A stretch of 64,000 nt of DNA from an endosymbiont of Galathealinum brachiosum (GTDB taxonomy: Bacteria > Pseudomonadota > Gammaproteobacteria > SZUA-229), in contig QFXC01000003.1 in NCBI GenBank assembly GCA_003349885.1, positions 62,001 through 126,000 on the forward strand, given 5' to 3'. Within the stretch, counting starts at the first letter, position 1, and every line of letters begins with the position of its first letter. The notes below the pieces were generated by a model that worked only from the letters and a program-made list of their open reading frames with translations, ran no database searches and was not told where the DNA came from. A program made the translations under genes and the position numbers. Below, in pieces: positions 35,426-43,914 of the stretch.

Positions 35426-37129
35426 ATGTTTAACAATGTAACAATAAAAGCAAAGATAATTATGTTGAGTACCTTTTTAACCATTGTAGGAATGGTCATA
35501 GGTGTGTATGCAATAGTTTCCGTCTCTAAAGTATCACAGGAAATAGATGATGTTGCTAATCTCGATATGCCATTAACTGAAATGGTTACTAAAGTTGTAG
35601 AGCATCAGCTTGAGCAGGCAGTTTATTTTGAACGTGCATTACGCTTTGGCGAGCAGGTAGGCTCTGAAGATCATGCGGCTGAGAATTTAAAACACTCCAT
35701 TGCTCAATTTGACAAAATTAATAAAAAAATAAAAGAGGAATTTAAACAGCTTGAAGAGAAGTTAGGTGAGGCAATTGAAAACAGTCACACTGAAATGGAT
35801 AGAAAAGAATTTGAGAAGCTTTTAGATGAGGTGACGGCGGTTGATAAGAAGCATCATCATTATGAGCAGCAAGTTCATGAAGCTTTCTCTTTAGTAAAGT
35901 CGCGTCATTTTCATGAAGCAAATGTAATCGCGGAAGAGATTGAAAAAGAACAGGATGAGTTAAGCCATGAAGTTGAAGCTGTATTAACTGAAATCGGAAA
36001 ATTTACTCATAACGCTTTATTGAGAATAAGTGAAGAAGAGCATGAAATGATACGGGTTATCATTATCATTGTTGTTTTGACTACCATATTTTCAGCGGTG
36101 CTTAGTTTATTGGTAATCAGGTCTATAGCTAATCCTTTACAGGCAGCTCTAACTCGAATGATTGATATATCACAGGGTGAAGGCGATTTAACTGCACGTA
36201 TTGAAGTCAATAATAAAGATGAAGTTGGTCATTTATCTCTTGCGATTAATGATTTTATAGAAAAAATTCACGGTGTAATAAGTAATGTTAAAACCAGTGC
36301 TGATGGATTGGCGGATGCTGCTAATCAGGTAAGTGACTCATCACAAAGTCTTGCAAGTGGCTCATCTGAACAGGCAGCGAGCGTTGAGGAAACTTCTTCA
36401 TCACTTGAGGAAATGAGCGCAACGGTTAATCAAAATGCAGATAATGCTAAACAGACTGAGAATATGGCTGTAGATGCATCTAATAAAGCAGAAAAAGGTG
36501 GTGAGGCTGTTACTAAAACAGTGACTGCAATGAAAGATATTGCGGGAAAAATTGCCATTATTGAGGATATTGCTTACCAGACTAATTTGCTTGCCTTAAA
36601 TGCAGCGATTGAAGCAGCCAGAGCAGGTGAACATGGAAAAGGATTTGCTGTTGTTGCTTCCGAAGTACGTAAACTGGCGGGAAGAAGTGAAACTGCTGCA
36701 GGAGAGATAAGTGGTCTGGCAAATTCAAGTGTGTCAGTTGCTGAATCTGCTGGAAATTTACTGGAAGACATTGTGCCAAGTACTAAAAAGACTGCTGATC
36801 TCGTACAGGAAATATCAGCTTCATCAGAAGAGCAGGCAAGTGGTATAAGCGAAGTAAATGGTGCAATTGGACAATTAGACACAGTTACCCAGAATAATGC
36901 GGCTATTGCAGAAGAGCTATCAGCAACCGCTGAAGAAATGAGCTCACAGACACAGGCGCTTCAAGATATGATGAGTTTCTTTACTGTGCATGAAGATAGT
37001 AATGCCGGTGATTTTTTAATGGCTAATAAAGCTATGCAGCAAAAAAATAGTGCAGTAGTTAATAGTTCTTCTGTGGCACAGGATAATGTTTCTAATGAAG
37101 ATATTCCTGAAGGTTTTGAGCGTCATTAG
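35426..37129 (+). CDS. Methyl-accepting chemotaxis protein
   Basis: A 567 aa MCP with TM1 (~12-32), a ~150-residue Glu/Lys/His-rich four-helix-bundle-type sensor domain ([27 protein letters not shown]), TM2 (~205-230), HAMP ([20 protein letters not shown]) and a signalling domain almost the same as that of the preceding MCP. AAGGAGAT precedes ATG 35426. The His-rich patch [12 protein letters not shown] invites a metal- or haem-linked role but is only a composition feature. Its tail DIPEGFERH matches the preceding MCP tail at most positions. Recent duplication of the signalling half is likely. Confidence 0.92.
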   Translation: MFNNVTIKAKIIMLSTFLTIVGMVIGVYAIVSVSKVSQEIDDVANLDMPLTEMVTKVVEHQLEQAVYFERALRFGEQVGSEDHAAENLKHSIAQFDKINKKIKEEFKQLEEKLGEAIENSHTEMDRKEFEKLLDEVTAVDKKHHHYEQQVHEAFSLVKSRHFHEANVIAEEIEKEQDELSHEVEAVLTEIGKFTHNALLRISEEEHEMIRVIIIIVVLTTIFSAVLSLLVIRSIANPLQAALTRMIDISQGEGDLTARIEVNNKDEVGHLSLAINDFIEKIHGVISNVKTSADGLADAANQVSDSSQSLASGSSEQAASVEETSSSLEEMSATVNQNADNAKQTENMAVDASNKAEKGGEAVTKTVTAMKDIAGKIAIIEDIAYQTNLLALNAAIEAARAGEHGKGFAVVASEVRKLAGRSETAAGEISGLANSSVSVAESAGNLLEDIVPSTKKTADLVQEISASSEEQASGISEVNGAIGQLDTVTQNNAAIAEELSATAEEMSSQTQALQDMMSFFTVHEDSNAGDFLMANKAMQQKNSAVVNSSSVAQDNVSNEDIPEGFERH

Positions 37130-37177
37130 ACGATTTTGTATTTTAAAAGAATAGCTGAAAATCAGATAGGTGATGAT

Positions 37178-37711
37178 ATGGTAGAAACAACAGATAGTAT
37201 TGACCTGGATAGCACCGAAGACGCCAGTCAATTTTTAACATTTAAACTGTCAGGTGAAGAGCTTGCGGTGCCAATAATGCAGGTGAAGGAAATTATTGAA
37301 TACGATGAACTCACCAATGTGCCAATGGTGCCCGAGTTTATTGCAGGCGCCATTAACCTGCGCGGAAGCGTTGTTCCGGTCGTTAATCTGGCTATTAAAT
37401 TTGGACTGGAGCCGTGTGAAATAACACGTCGTACCTGTGTCATTATAATGGAAATTGATATAGACGGTGAACATTCTGTAATGGGCATGCTTGTTGATAA
37501 AGTACTGCAGGTTATAGATATAGCTGATGAAAATATAGACCCAGCGCCATCATTTGGTGCACAGATTAGAACAGATTTTATTCGTGGTATGGCGAAGCTG
37601 GAAGATCGATTCATTATTATTCTGGCTATAAATAAAGTCTTGTCTGTTGAAGAAATTGCGGTTGTTGGAAATATTAATGACGATGGCTCTTCTGAAGTAA
37701 CTGTGGATTGA
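37178..37711 (+). CDS. cheW: Chemotaxis coupling protein CheW
   Basis: A 177 aa CheW. It starts at ATG 37178, with ATAGG upstream. The core SH3-like fold is visible as FLTFKLSGEELAVPIMQVKEII, TNVPMVPEFIAGAINLRGSV and VPVVNLAIKFGL, with conserved Arg in NLRG. It links MCPs with CheA at the membrane array. It is placed between the MCP and cheR genes in the operon. Confidence 0.96.
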   Translation: MVETTDSIDLDSTEDASQFLTFKLSGEELAVPIMQVKEIIEYDELTNVPMVPEFIAGAINLRGSVVPVVNLAIKFGLEPCEITRRTCVIIMEIDIDGEHSVMGMLVDKVLQVIDIADENIDPAPSFGAQIRTDFIRGMAKLEDRFIIILAINKVLSVEEIAVVGNINDDGSSEVTVD

Positions 37712-37719
37712 TATTAGAT

Positions 37720-38571
37720 ATGCAGCTTGAAAACTCTCATAATACTGATAATCAGCAGGCCATATCCAGTAAAGCCTTTTCCGGCTTTAAAAAGTTGATT
37801 TTTGAATCGGCTGGAATAACGATGTCTGATGCAAAAAAATCGCTGGTGGCCGGTCGTTTAGGTAAGCGTTTACGTATATTAAATTTGCAGAGTTATGATG
37901 ACTACCTTAAGTATTTAACAGTAGGTGAAGGCGTTAATAACGGAGAGTTTCAGATTTTTGTTGATTCGTTAACAACGAATGAAACTTATTTTTTTCGTGA
38001 ACCACAACATTTTGATTTTTTAAAACAGGAAATACTTAAAAAACATAAGCCGGATCAGCTGTTACGAATTTGGAGTTCAGCGAGTTCTTCCGGTGAAGAA
38101 GCTTATACATTAGCGATGATACTTGCGGATGAACTGGGTATTGATGCTAAATGGGAAATTTTAGGCACAGATATTTCTACAGAGATGATTAGCTCTGCTA
38201 AGCAGGCTATTTATAATGAACACAGGGTTCGTCTTGTTCCTAAAGATGCGCGTCATAAGTATTTGTTAAAAGGTACAGGAAGCAATAAAGGCTATGTTGC
38301 TGTTGTTCCTGAGCTTAAGAAGCATGTTCGTTTTGAACATTATAATCTGGTTGATTCTCCCCTTAGAAAGGAAATGTTTGATGTTATATTCTGTCGTAAT
38401 GTATTGATATATTTCAGTCAGGAAACCAAAAAAATTGTAATGCAGCGTTTATACAAACAGTTAAAGCATGGTAGTTATTTAATGACAGGGCACTCTGAGT
38501 CACTGCATGGAATGATTTCTGAGTTACGCAGTGTAAAACCTTCGGTTTATCTTAAAACGGGTAATGTTTAA
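37720..38571 (+). CDS. cheR: Chemotaxis protein methyltransferase CheR
   Basis: A 283 aa SAM-dependent methyltransferase that methylates Glu residues of MCPs. Blocks: FVDSLTTNETYFFREPQHFD, IWSSASSSGEEAYTLAMIL (SAM site), LGTDISTEMISSA, and FDVIFCRNVLIYFS. ATG 37720 is preferred although its ribosome site is weak. A TTG at 37708 overlapping the cheW stop is an alternative. Its stop overlaps the cheB start (TAATG), giving tight coupling. Confidence 0.96.
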   Translation: MQLENSHNTDNQQAISSKAFSGFKKLIFESAGITMSDAKKSLVAGRLGKRLRILNLQSYDDYLKYLTVGEGVNNGEFQIFVDSLTTNETYFFREPQHFDFLKQEILKKHKPDQLLRIWSSASSSGEEAYTLAMILADELGIDAKWEILGTDISTEMISSAKQAIYNEHRVRLVPKDARHKYLLKGTGSNKGYVAVVPELKKHVRFEHYNLVDSPLRKEMFDVIFCRNVLIYFSQETKKIVMQRLYKQLKHGSYLMTGHSESLHGMISELRSVKPSVYLKTGNV

Positions 38572-39662
38572 TGAGTGATGTTATTAAAGTAATGGTGGTT
38601 GACGACTCGGCACTGGTAAGAAAGGTGATGACAGATGTTTTGAGTAGTGATCCTGGTATTAAAGTGATTTCTCAGGCTCCAGATCCAATTTTTGCAATGC
38701 AGAAAATGAAGAAAGAAATGCCTGATGTTATTACGCTGGATATAGAAATGCCACGTATGGATGGTATTACATTTTTACAGAAATTAATGACTGAAAATCC
38801 ATTACCCGTGGTGATTTGTTCTAGTTTAGCCAGAGAAGCCGCAGATACAACATTAAGTGCATTAAGAGCCGGTGCAGTAGATATCATTACTAAACCTGAA
38901 ATTGGTGTTAAAGGGTTTATTCAAGATTCATCTATTCAAATTATTAATGCGGTTAAGGGTGCAGCAAAAGCAAGAGTTAAAAAACGTGCATCCGGTCATA
39001 TAAATGTAGCGCCAAAACAGAATGCTGATGCGATTTTATCTAAGGGAAGTATTAATACTAAGGCAATGAGCGAGACCACGGATAAGCTTATTGCTATAGG
39101 CGCATCTACCGGTGGAACTGAAGCTTTAAGAACCGTGTTAGCTGGCATGCCAGCCATTTCACCTGGCGTTGTTATTGTGCAACATATGCCTGAAAAATTC
39201 ACGACTGCATTTGCAGGGCATTTAAATGAAATTAGCGCGATGGAAGTGCGTGAAGCAAAAAATGGCGACAGATTAAGAAATGGCGTTGCATTACTAGCGC
39301 CTGGTGGTAAACACATGCTGCTTAAACGAAGTGGTGCACAGTATCATGTTGATGTTGTTGATGGACCTTTAGTCAGTCGGCATAGACCATCAGTGGATGT
39401 GCTGTTTAGATCAGTAGCCAGATTTGCAGGTGCCAATGCTACCGCATGTATTTTAACGGGCATGGGTGATGATGGTGCTACGGGATTGAAAGAGATAAGA
39501 GATGCAGGAGGTAGAACCTTCTCTCAGGATGAAGAAACATCTGTTGTTTATGGAATGCCCAAAGAAGCCTGGAAACGGGGTGCATCTGAAAGACAATTGG
39601 CATTAGGTGATGTGGCATTTGCATTGCTTAAAACAAGCCAGGAAAAAGTTAAAAAGAAGTAA
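38571..39662 (+). CDS. cheB: Chemotaxis response regulator methylesterase CheB
   Basis: A 363 aa CheB: receiver domain (VMVVDDSALVRKVM, phospho-Asp in VITLDIEMPRMDG) and C-terminal methylesterase/amidase domain with the catalytic triad Ser in IGASTGGTEAL, His in VIVQHMPEKFT and Asp in LTGMGDDGA. It removes methyl groups from MCPs and provides adaptation feedback. The start codon overlaps the cheR stop. Confidence 0.97.
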   Translation: MSDVIKVMVVDDSALVRKVMTDVLSSDPGIKVISQAPDPIFAMQKMKKEMPDVITLDIEMPRMDGITFLQKLMTENPLPVVICSSLAREAADTTLSALRAGAVDIITKPEIGVKGFIQDSSIQIINAVKGAAKARVKKRASGHINVAPKQNADAILSKGSINTKAMSETTDKLIAIGASTGGTEALRTVLAGMPAISPGVVIVQHMPEKFTTAFAGHLNEISAMEVREAKNGDRLRNGVALLAPGGKHMLLKRSGAQYHVDVVDGPLVSRHRPSVDVLFRSVARFAGANATACILTGMGDDGATGLKEIRDAGGRTFSQDEETSVVYGMPKEAWKRGASERQLALGDVAFALLKTSQEKVKKK

Positions 39663-39683
39663 TTAATATATAGGAGAAAGAAT

Positions 39684-40049
39684 ATGGGTAAGAAAATTTT
39701 ATTTGTAGATGACTCGGCTTCAATGCGTCAGATTGTGGGTATGGCAATATCAGGAGCTGGTTATGAAGTAACAACAGCAGAAGATGGTGCCGATGGCGTA
39801 TCGAAAATGGATCAGGATAAATTTGATCTTATTATATCTGATGTCAATATGCCGAACATGAATGGTATTGAAATGCTTAAGGCGGCTAAACTGAATCCTA
39901 AGAATAAATTTGCGCCTGTGATTATGCTAACAACTGAGGCTGGTGATGATATGAAACAGCAGGGAAAAGCAGCAGGAGCGAAAGTATGGGTTGTTAAACC
40001 ATTTAAACCTGACCAGTTACTTGGTGTTATTAAAAAGTTAATTGGTTAA
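39684..40049 (+). CDS. cheY: Chemotaxis response regulator CheY
   Basis: A 121 aa single receiver domain, MGKKILFVDDSASMRQIVG, with phospho-Asp53 in IISDVNMPNMNG, the switch Thr in LTTEAG and conserved Lys in VVKPFKPDQ. It carries the CheA signal, probably to the flagellar motor switch. GGAGAAAG precedes the ATG. It is 4 bases before cheD. Confidence 0.95.
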   Translation: MGKKILFVDDSASMRQIVGMAISGAGYEVTTAEDGADGVSKMDQDKFDLIISDVNMPNMNGIEMLKAAKLNPKNKFAPVIMLTTEAGDDMKQQGKAAGAKVWVVKPFKPDQLLGVIKKLIG

Positions 40050-40053
40050 TTAA

Positions 40054-40671
40054 ATGGCGGTTCATCAATCATATGAAAGGTATTGGGATAGTCGTTTCAA
40101 ACGGCAAGCTGTGAAAATATTACCAGGTGATTACTTCGTAACTAATGGTAAAGAAATGATAGTAACAGTTCTTGGATCGTGTATATCAGCATGTGTTCAT
40201 GATGAGTTACTAAAGGTAGGTGGTATGAATCACTTTATGCTCCCGCAGAATAAAAGTTATAAAAACAATAATCATCATATTGATGTTATTGATGATAGTA
40301 AAGCGGCTCGATATGGAAATGTGGCAATGGAACGGCTGGTTAACGACATAATAAAATTGGGTGGTAGCCGGCATAATATGAAAGCTAAAATATTCGGAGG
40401 AGGTCGCATTACTAATGCCAGAACGGATATAGGTTTAGATAATATAGATTTTGTACGTGAGTATCTGGATATAGAAAATATAGAGATTTTAAGTGAAGAT
40501 GTGGGTGATATATACCCAAGAAAAGTGTATTACATACCCGAATCAAATGAAGTGTATGTGAAAAAAATTGAGAGAATGAATAATGATACGATCATGGTTC
40601 GAGAGAATAATTATATTAAGTCGTTAAAAAAGACGGAAACAGAAAGTCAGGTGTTTTTTCTTTCGGACTGA
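40054..40671 (+). CDS. cheD: Chemoreceptor glutamine deamidase CheD
   Basis: A 205 aa CheD. The catalytic Cys is in VTVLGSCISACVHD and the His in GGMNHFMLP, with a Thr further on; KIFGGGRI is also typical. It deamidates glutamines of MCPs and often works with a CheC/CheX-type phosphatase or CheY. It starts 4 bases after the cheY stop. The C-terminal ~40 residues (after VYVKKIERMNNDT) are an extension beyond the core. Confidence 0.94.
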   Translation: MAVHQSYERYWDSRFKRQAVKILPGDYFVTNGKEMIVTVLGSCISACVHDELLKVGGMNHFMLPQNKSYKNNNHHIDVIDDSKAARYGNVAMERLVNDIIKLGGSRHNMKAKIFGGGRITNARTDIGLDNIDFVREYLDIENIEILSEDVGDIYPRKVYYIPESNEVYVKKIERMNNDTIMVRENNYIKSLKKTETESQVFFLSD

Positions 40672-40719
40672 AAGTTTATTAAGCAAACATAATATAACAG
40701 GTAAAACTGGAATAAGTTT

Positions 40720-41979
40720 ATGAATATATTAACGGAAATAATTAAAAATTCTCAGGCGATGTTAGGAAAAAATATGCGATATGTTTTTCTATCATGGTCT
40801 TTAGGTGTGGTGTTGATGATTGCCACAGCGTATATGGTTGTATCAGGTTCAGATGCAAAAACGGTGTTGATTATTTTATCATCAGCTGTGATTAGCTGGA
40901 TAACAGGGAATTATATATTATTGTCAAAAACTGTCGCGTATAAAAATAACGAAGAGCATGAAACTCAGGTTGAACAGCAGCTTGTATCTGAATATGAAAC
41001 AATTATGGATGACTCTGATAGAGAGCAATCGATTCAGTTTGAACAGATGGAAGATGAATTAAGCAGAGTTAAGTCAATACAGGGCGACGCTATATCAGGC
41101 ATGATTACAAGTTTTCAGGGGCTTGAATCGCAGTCACATGTACAGCTTGATGTTGTTACAAGATTAATTTCTTTGTTAACAGAAGATAGTGATAGTGATT
41201 CAAAAAGTTTCAGAGAAGAGGCTTCTGAAATGATAGCTATGTTTTCATCGAGCATACAGGAAATGAGTAATGGAAGTATGCACATGGTTGAAGCAATGAA
41301 CACGATGGCGGTTAATATAAATGAGATAGAAAAATTATTATCTGAGATTGATGGTATAAGTTCACAGACAAATCTTCTTGCACTAAATGCCTCAATTGAG
41401 GCTGCCAGGGCGGGTGATGCAGGGCGCGGCTTTGCCGTTGTTGCAGACGAGGTGCGTGGTTTGTCTCAAAGAAGTAGTCAGTTTAGTGGTGAAGTACGAA
41501 AAAATTATATGGAAATAGAGAAAACCATGAATGAGGCGAAAGATATTGTTGGTGCATTAGCTGCAGGTGATCTGACATTGGTAATGAAATCCAGAAATAG
41601 AATGGATGAAATGATGGAGGAATTAGAGCAAACAAATGAACAAATTAGTAATGAGCTACAAAATGTATCAAGTATTTCTTCTGAAATAAGTAGTGATGTT
41701 GAATTGGCTCTTCAGTCAATGCAGTTTGAAGATATGACTAATCAGTTGATTGAACACATGAAGAAACGTGTGGAAACATTACGTGGTTTCTCTAATGCGT
41801 CTTCAAGTCTTAGGCATGATTTTAATATAGTGAAATCAAGTGATATAGCAATGCATTTAGATGAACACTTAAGTAAGTTGCGTTTGACTATGGCAAATGC
41901 TCATGAATTATCAGAGCAGACAATTAAGAACCCGGTACATCAGGAAAGTATGGATGATGGCGAGATTGATTTCTTTTAA
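40720..41979 (+). CDS. Membrane MCP-like protein with CheZ-like D-x-x-x-Q motif
   Basis: A 419 aa protein with two adjacent membrane helices (~24-42 and 48-68), hardly any periplasmic domain, no HAMP, and a compact signalling hairpin whose tip is [20 protein letters not shown] (214-233). The segment at 331-345, [15 protein letters not shown], places Asp338 and Gln342 like the catalytic D-x-x-x-Q of CheZ (FQDLTGQ). The C-terminus MDDGEIDFF is a short acidic-hydrophobic tail, also reminiscent of the CheY-binding end of CheZ. No separate cheZ is seen in this operon. It may interact with CheY, possibly as phosphatase; this is inference from short motifs. Confidence 0.75.
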   Translation: MNILTEIIKNSQAMLGKNMRYVFLSWSLGVVLMIATAYMVVSGSDAKTVLIILSSAVISWITGNYILLSKTVAYKNNEEHETQVEQQLVSEYETIMDDSDREQSIQFEQMEDELSRVKSIQGDAISGMITSFQGLESQSHVQLDVVTRLISLLTEDSDSDSKSFREEASEMIAMFSSSIQEMSNGSMHMVEAMNTMAVNINEIEKLLSEIDGISSQTNLLALNASIEAARAGDAGRGFAVVADEVRGLSQRSSQFSGEVRKNYMEIEKTMNEAKDIVGALAAGDLTLVMKSRNRMDEMMEELEQTNEQISNELQNVSSISSEISSDVELALQSMQFEDMTNQLIEHMKKRVETLRGFSNASSSLRHDFNIVKSSDIAMHLDEHLSKLRLTMANAHELSEQTIKNPVHQESMDDGEIDFF

Positions 41980-41988
41980 GGTGATGTT

Positions 41989-42369
41989 ATGAAAAAAATA
42001 CTAGTGGTTGATGATGAAGCACCTGTTAGAAAAATGTTACGTAGTATGTTTAAGAATGATAATTATGAAATTGTCGAAGCTGATAATGGCGTGACAGCTA
42101 AAGCTATGTGTCTTAAAGGTGATATTGACCTGATAATTACAGATATAGTTATGCCTGAAAAGCATGGTGTTGATCTGGTAATGGAATTGAAAAAAGAAGT
42201 TCCAGATTTGCCAATTATAGCTATATCTGGTGGTGGAGGTGTAAGCGGCCGATTTGATTATCTTGAAATTGCTAATCTTATGGGGGCTGACAATATATTA
42301 AGAAAACCATTTGAAGCTAAAGACCTAAGAGATATAGTGCATGATGTATTAGGTAATAAGCATGAGTAA
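41989..42369 (+). CDS. Single-domain response regulator
   Basis: A 126 aa receiver-only protein starting MKKILVVDDEAPVRKMLRSM, phospho-Asp52 in IITDIVMPEKHG and Lys in ILRKPFEAKDL. The ISGGGGVSGRFDYL segment with its Gly-rich loop replaces the usual T/S-A/G pattern. Its end overlaps the start of the next hybrid kinase, which should be its phosphodonor. Without an output domain it may be a phosphate sink or a second CheY-like messenger. Confidence 0.93.
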   Translation: MKKILVVDDEAPVRKMLRSMFKNDNYEIVEADNGVTAKAMCLKGDIDLIITDIVMPEKHGVDLVMELKKEVPDLPIIAISGGGGVSGRFDYLEIANLMGADNILRKPFEAKDLRDIVHDVLGNKHE

Positions 42370-43900
42370 TACAGAAAATGAAGAATCAATTGATTTATTC
42401 AAACAAGCACTAGAAGCTACAGCTGATGGAGTTGTTATTACGCATGGTAACGGAAATATTTTATGGGTAAATCATGCTTATGAAAGGCTAACAGGTTATT
42501 CATTAAGTGAAGTAAAAGGTGTTAATCCTCGCATTTTAAAATCGGGTAAACAGGATCCGGTATTTTATAAGGATTTATGGTCTACTATTTCTTCAGGAAA
42601 AGTATGGAATGGAGAGTTATGGAATAAACGAAAAGACCATAGTTTATATCTTGAAGAGCAAAGCATTACACCTGTGTTAAATGAGAGTGGCGCAGTTACC
42701 CATTATATTGCAATAAAAAGAGATGTGACGAATCAGTTTCAACTGCAAAACCAGTTAAATAAAGCGCAAAGAATTGAAGCAATTGGTAATTTAACTGCAG
42801 GTGTTGCACATAATTTCAACAACAAATTAGCTAGTATTCTAGGTTATGCAGAACTGGCAAATGAAGAAGTTCAACAGTATTCAAATGAAGAGTTGATCGA
42901 TTATCTAAATGAAATTATGGTTGCCGGAAAACTGGCAAGAGATCTTGTTCGTCAAATGATGTCTTTTAGTCGTAATGATATACATGAAATTAAATCTGTA
43001 CAACTTTCAGAAGTAATTAAATCAACAGTAAAAATACTTTCTTCTACTTTACCATCATCAGTGAAAATACTTACACAATTACATGATGTTCCTGATGTAA
43101 GTGTTGATCCAGTACGTATGCATCAAATGATTCTAAGTCTTGCTGTAAACTCTAGTGATGCTATGGATGGTAAAGGTGTAATTATTATTGGCGTATATGA
43201 GGAGTCGGTTAAAAGTGAGATGTGTAATTCATGTCATGAAACCTTCTATGGTGATTATGTTGTTCTAACTGTGCAGGATACAGGTAAAGGTATTAGTTCT
43301 GAAGATATAGAAAAAATATTTCTTCCATTTTTTACTACCAGACAGAACGAGGGAGGTACGGGTATGGGGCTATCTGCTTTACATGGAATGATTCACGATC
43401 AGAAAGGTCACGTGCAGGTAGAGTCAACCCTTGGTCAAAGCACCGAGCTTAAGCTTTATTTGCCTGTTGCTCATACTGCCACAGGCAATATTGAGGTAAA
43501 TACTGAAGAGTCTCAAAATGCTATAGACAAAAATGTAAAAGAGCACATTAGTATTATGGTTGTTGATGATGAGGCTTCAGTAGCAAATGTACTGGCAGAA
43601 ATATTAAGGCATTACGGATATTACATTGAAGTTGAAACTAATAGTAAAAGTGCATTAATAAAGTTTTCTGAAAATCCGTCCAAGTACGATTTGTTAATTA
43701 CAGATAAAGAGATGCCTCACTTAGATGGTATTGAATTATCTAGATTAGTTTCAGATATAAATAAAAGTGTTCCAGTTTTATTAATGAGTGGGCATAGTTC
43801 GGAAAAAGATGAGCATTATTCAGAAAATATAAAGACGGTCCTAACTAAACCATTTGAAACAACAGAGTTAATAGAAGTTATAAAAAACATTATTTTGTAA
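42362..43900 (+). CDS. PAS hybrid histidine kinase with C-terminal receiver
   Basis: A 512 aa soluble kinase: PAS/PAC domain (~10-125; VITHGNGNILWVNHAYERLTG), HisKA with His150 in LTAGVAHNFNNKLASILGYA, HATPase with DTGKGIS and GTGMGLSALHG, and a C-terminal receiver (VVDDEASVANVL, Asp in LLITDKEMPHLDG, VLTKPFE). A Cys pair in SEMCNSCHETFYGDY precedes the N box, as in several NtrB-like kinases, and could be redox-active. No membrane segment. It overlaps the preceding receiver gene by 8 bases and precedes the large membrane kinase. Confidence 0.92.
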   Translation: MSNTENEESIDLFKQALEATADGVVITHGNGNILWVNHAYERLTGYSLSEVKGVNPRILKSGKQDPVFYKDLWSTISSGKVWNGELWNKRKDHSLYLEEQSITPVLNESGAVTHYIAIKRDVTNQFQLQNQLNKAQRIEAIGNLTAGVAHNFNNKLASILGYAELANEEVQQYSNEELIDYLNEIMVAGKLARDLVRQMMSFSRNDIHEIKSVQLSEVIKSTVKILSSTLPSSVKILTQLHDVPDVSVDPVRMHQMILSLAVNSSDAMDGKGVIIIGVYEESVKSEMCNSCHETFYGDYVVLTVQDTGKGISSEDIEKIFLPFFTTRQNEGGTGMGLSALHGMIHDQKGHVQVESTLGQSTELKLYLPVAHTATGNIEVNTEESQNAIDKNVKEHISIMVVDDEASVANVLAEILRHYGYYIEVETNSKSALIKFSENPSKYDLLITDKEMPHLDGIELSRLVSDINKSVPVLLMSGHSSEKDEHYSENIKTVLTKPFETTELIEVIKNIIL

Positions 43901-43914
43901 CTTAGAGAAATAAT

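Noticed and set aside
36574..36882. Antisense open frame opposite the MCP signalling domain
   Set aside because: The MCP domain is highly conserved in the forward frame; the antisense frame is a consequence of its codon pattern.
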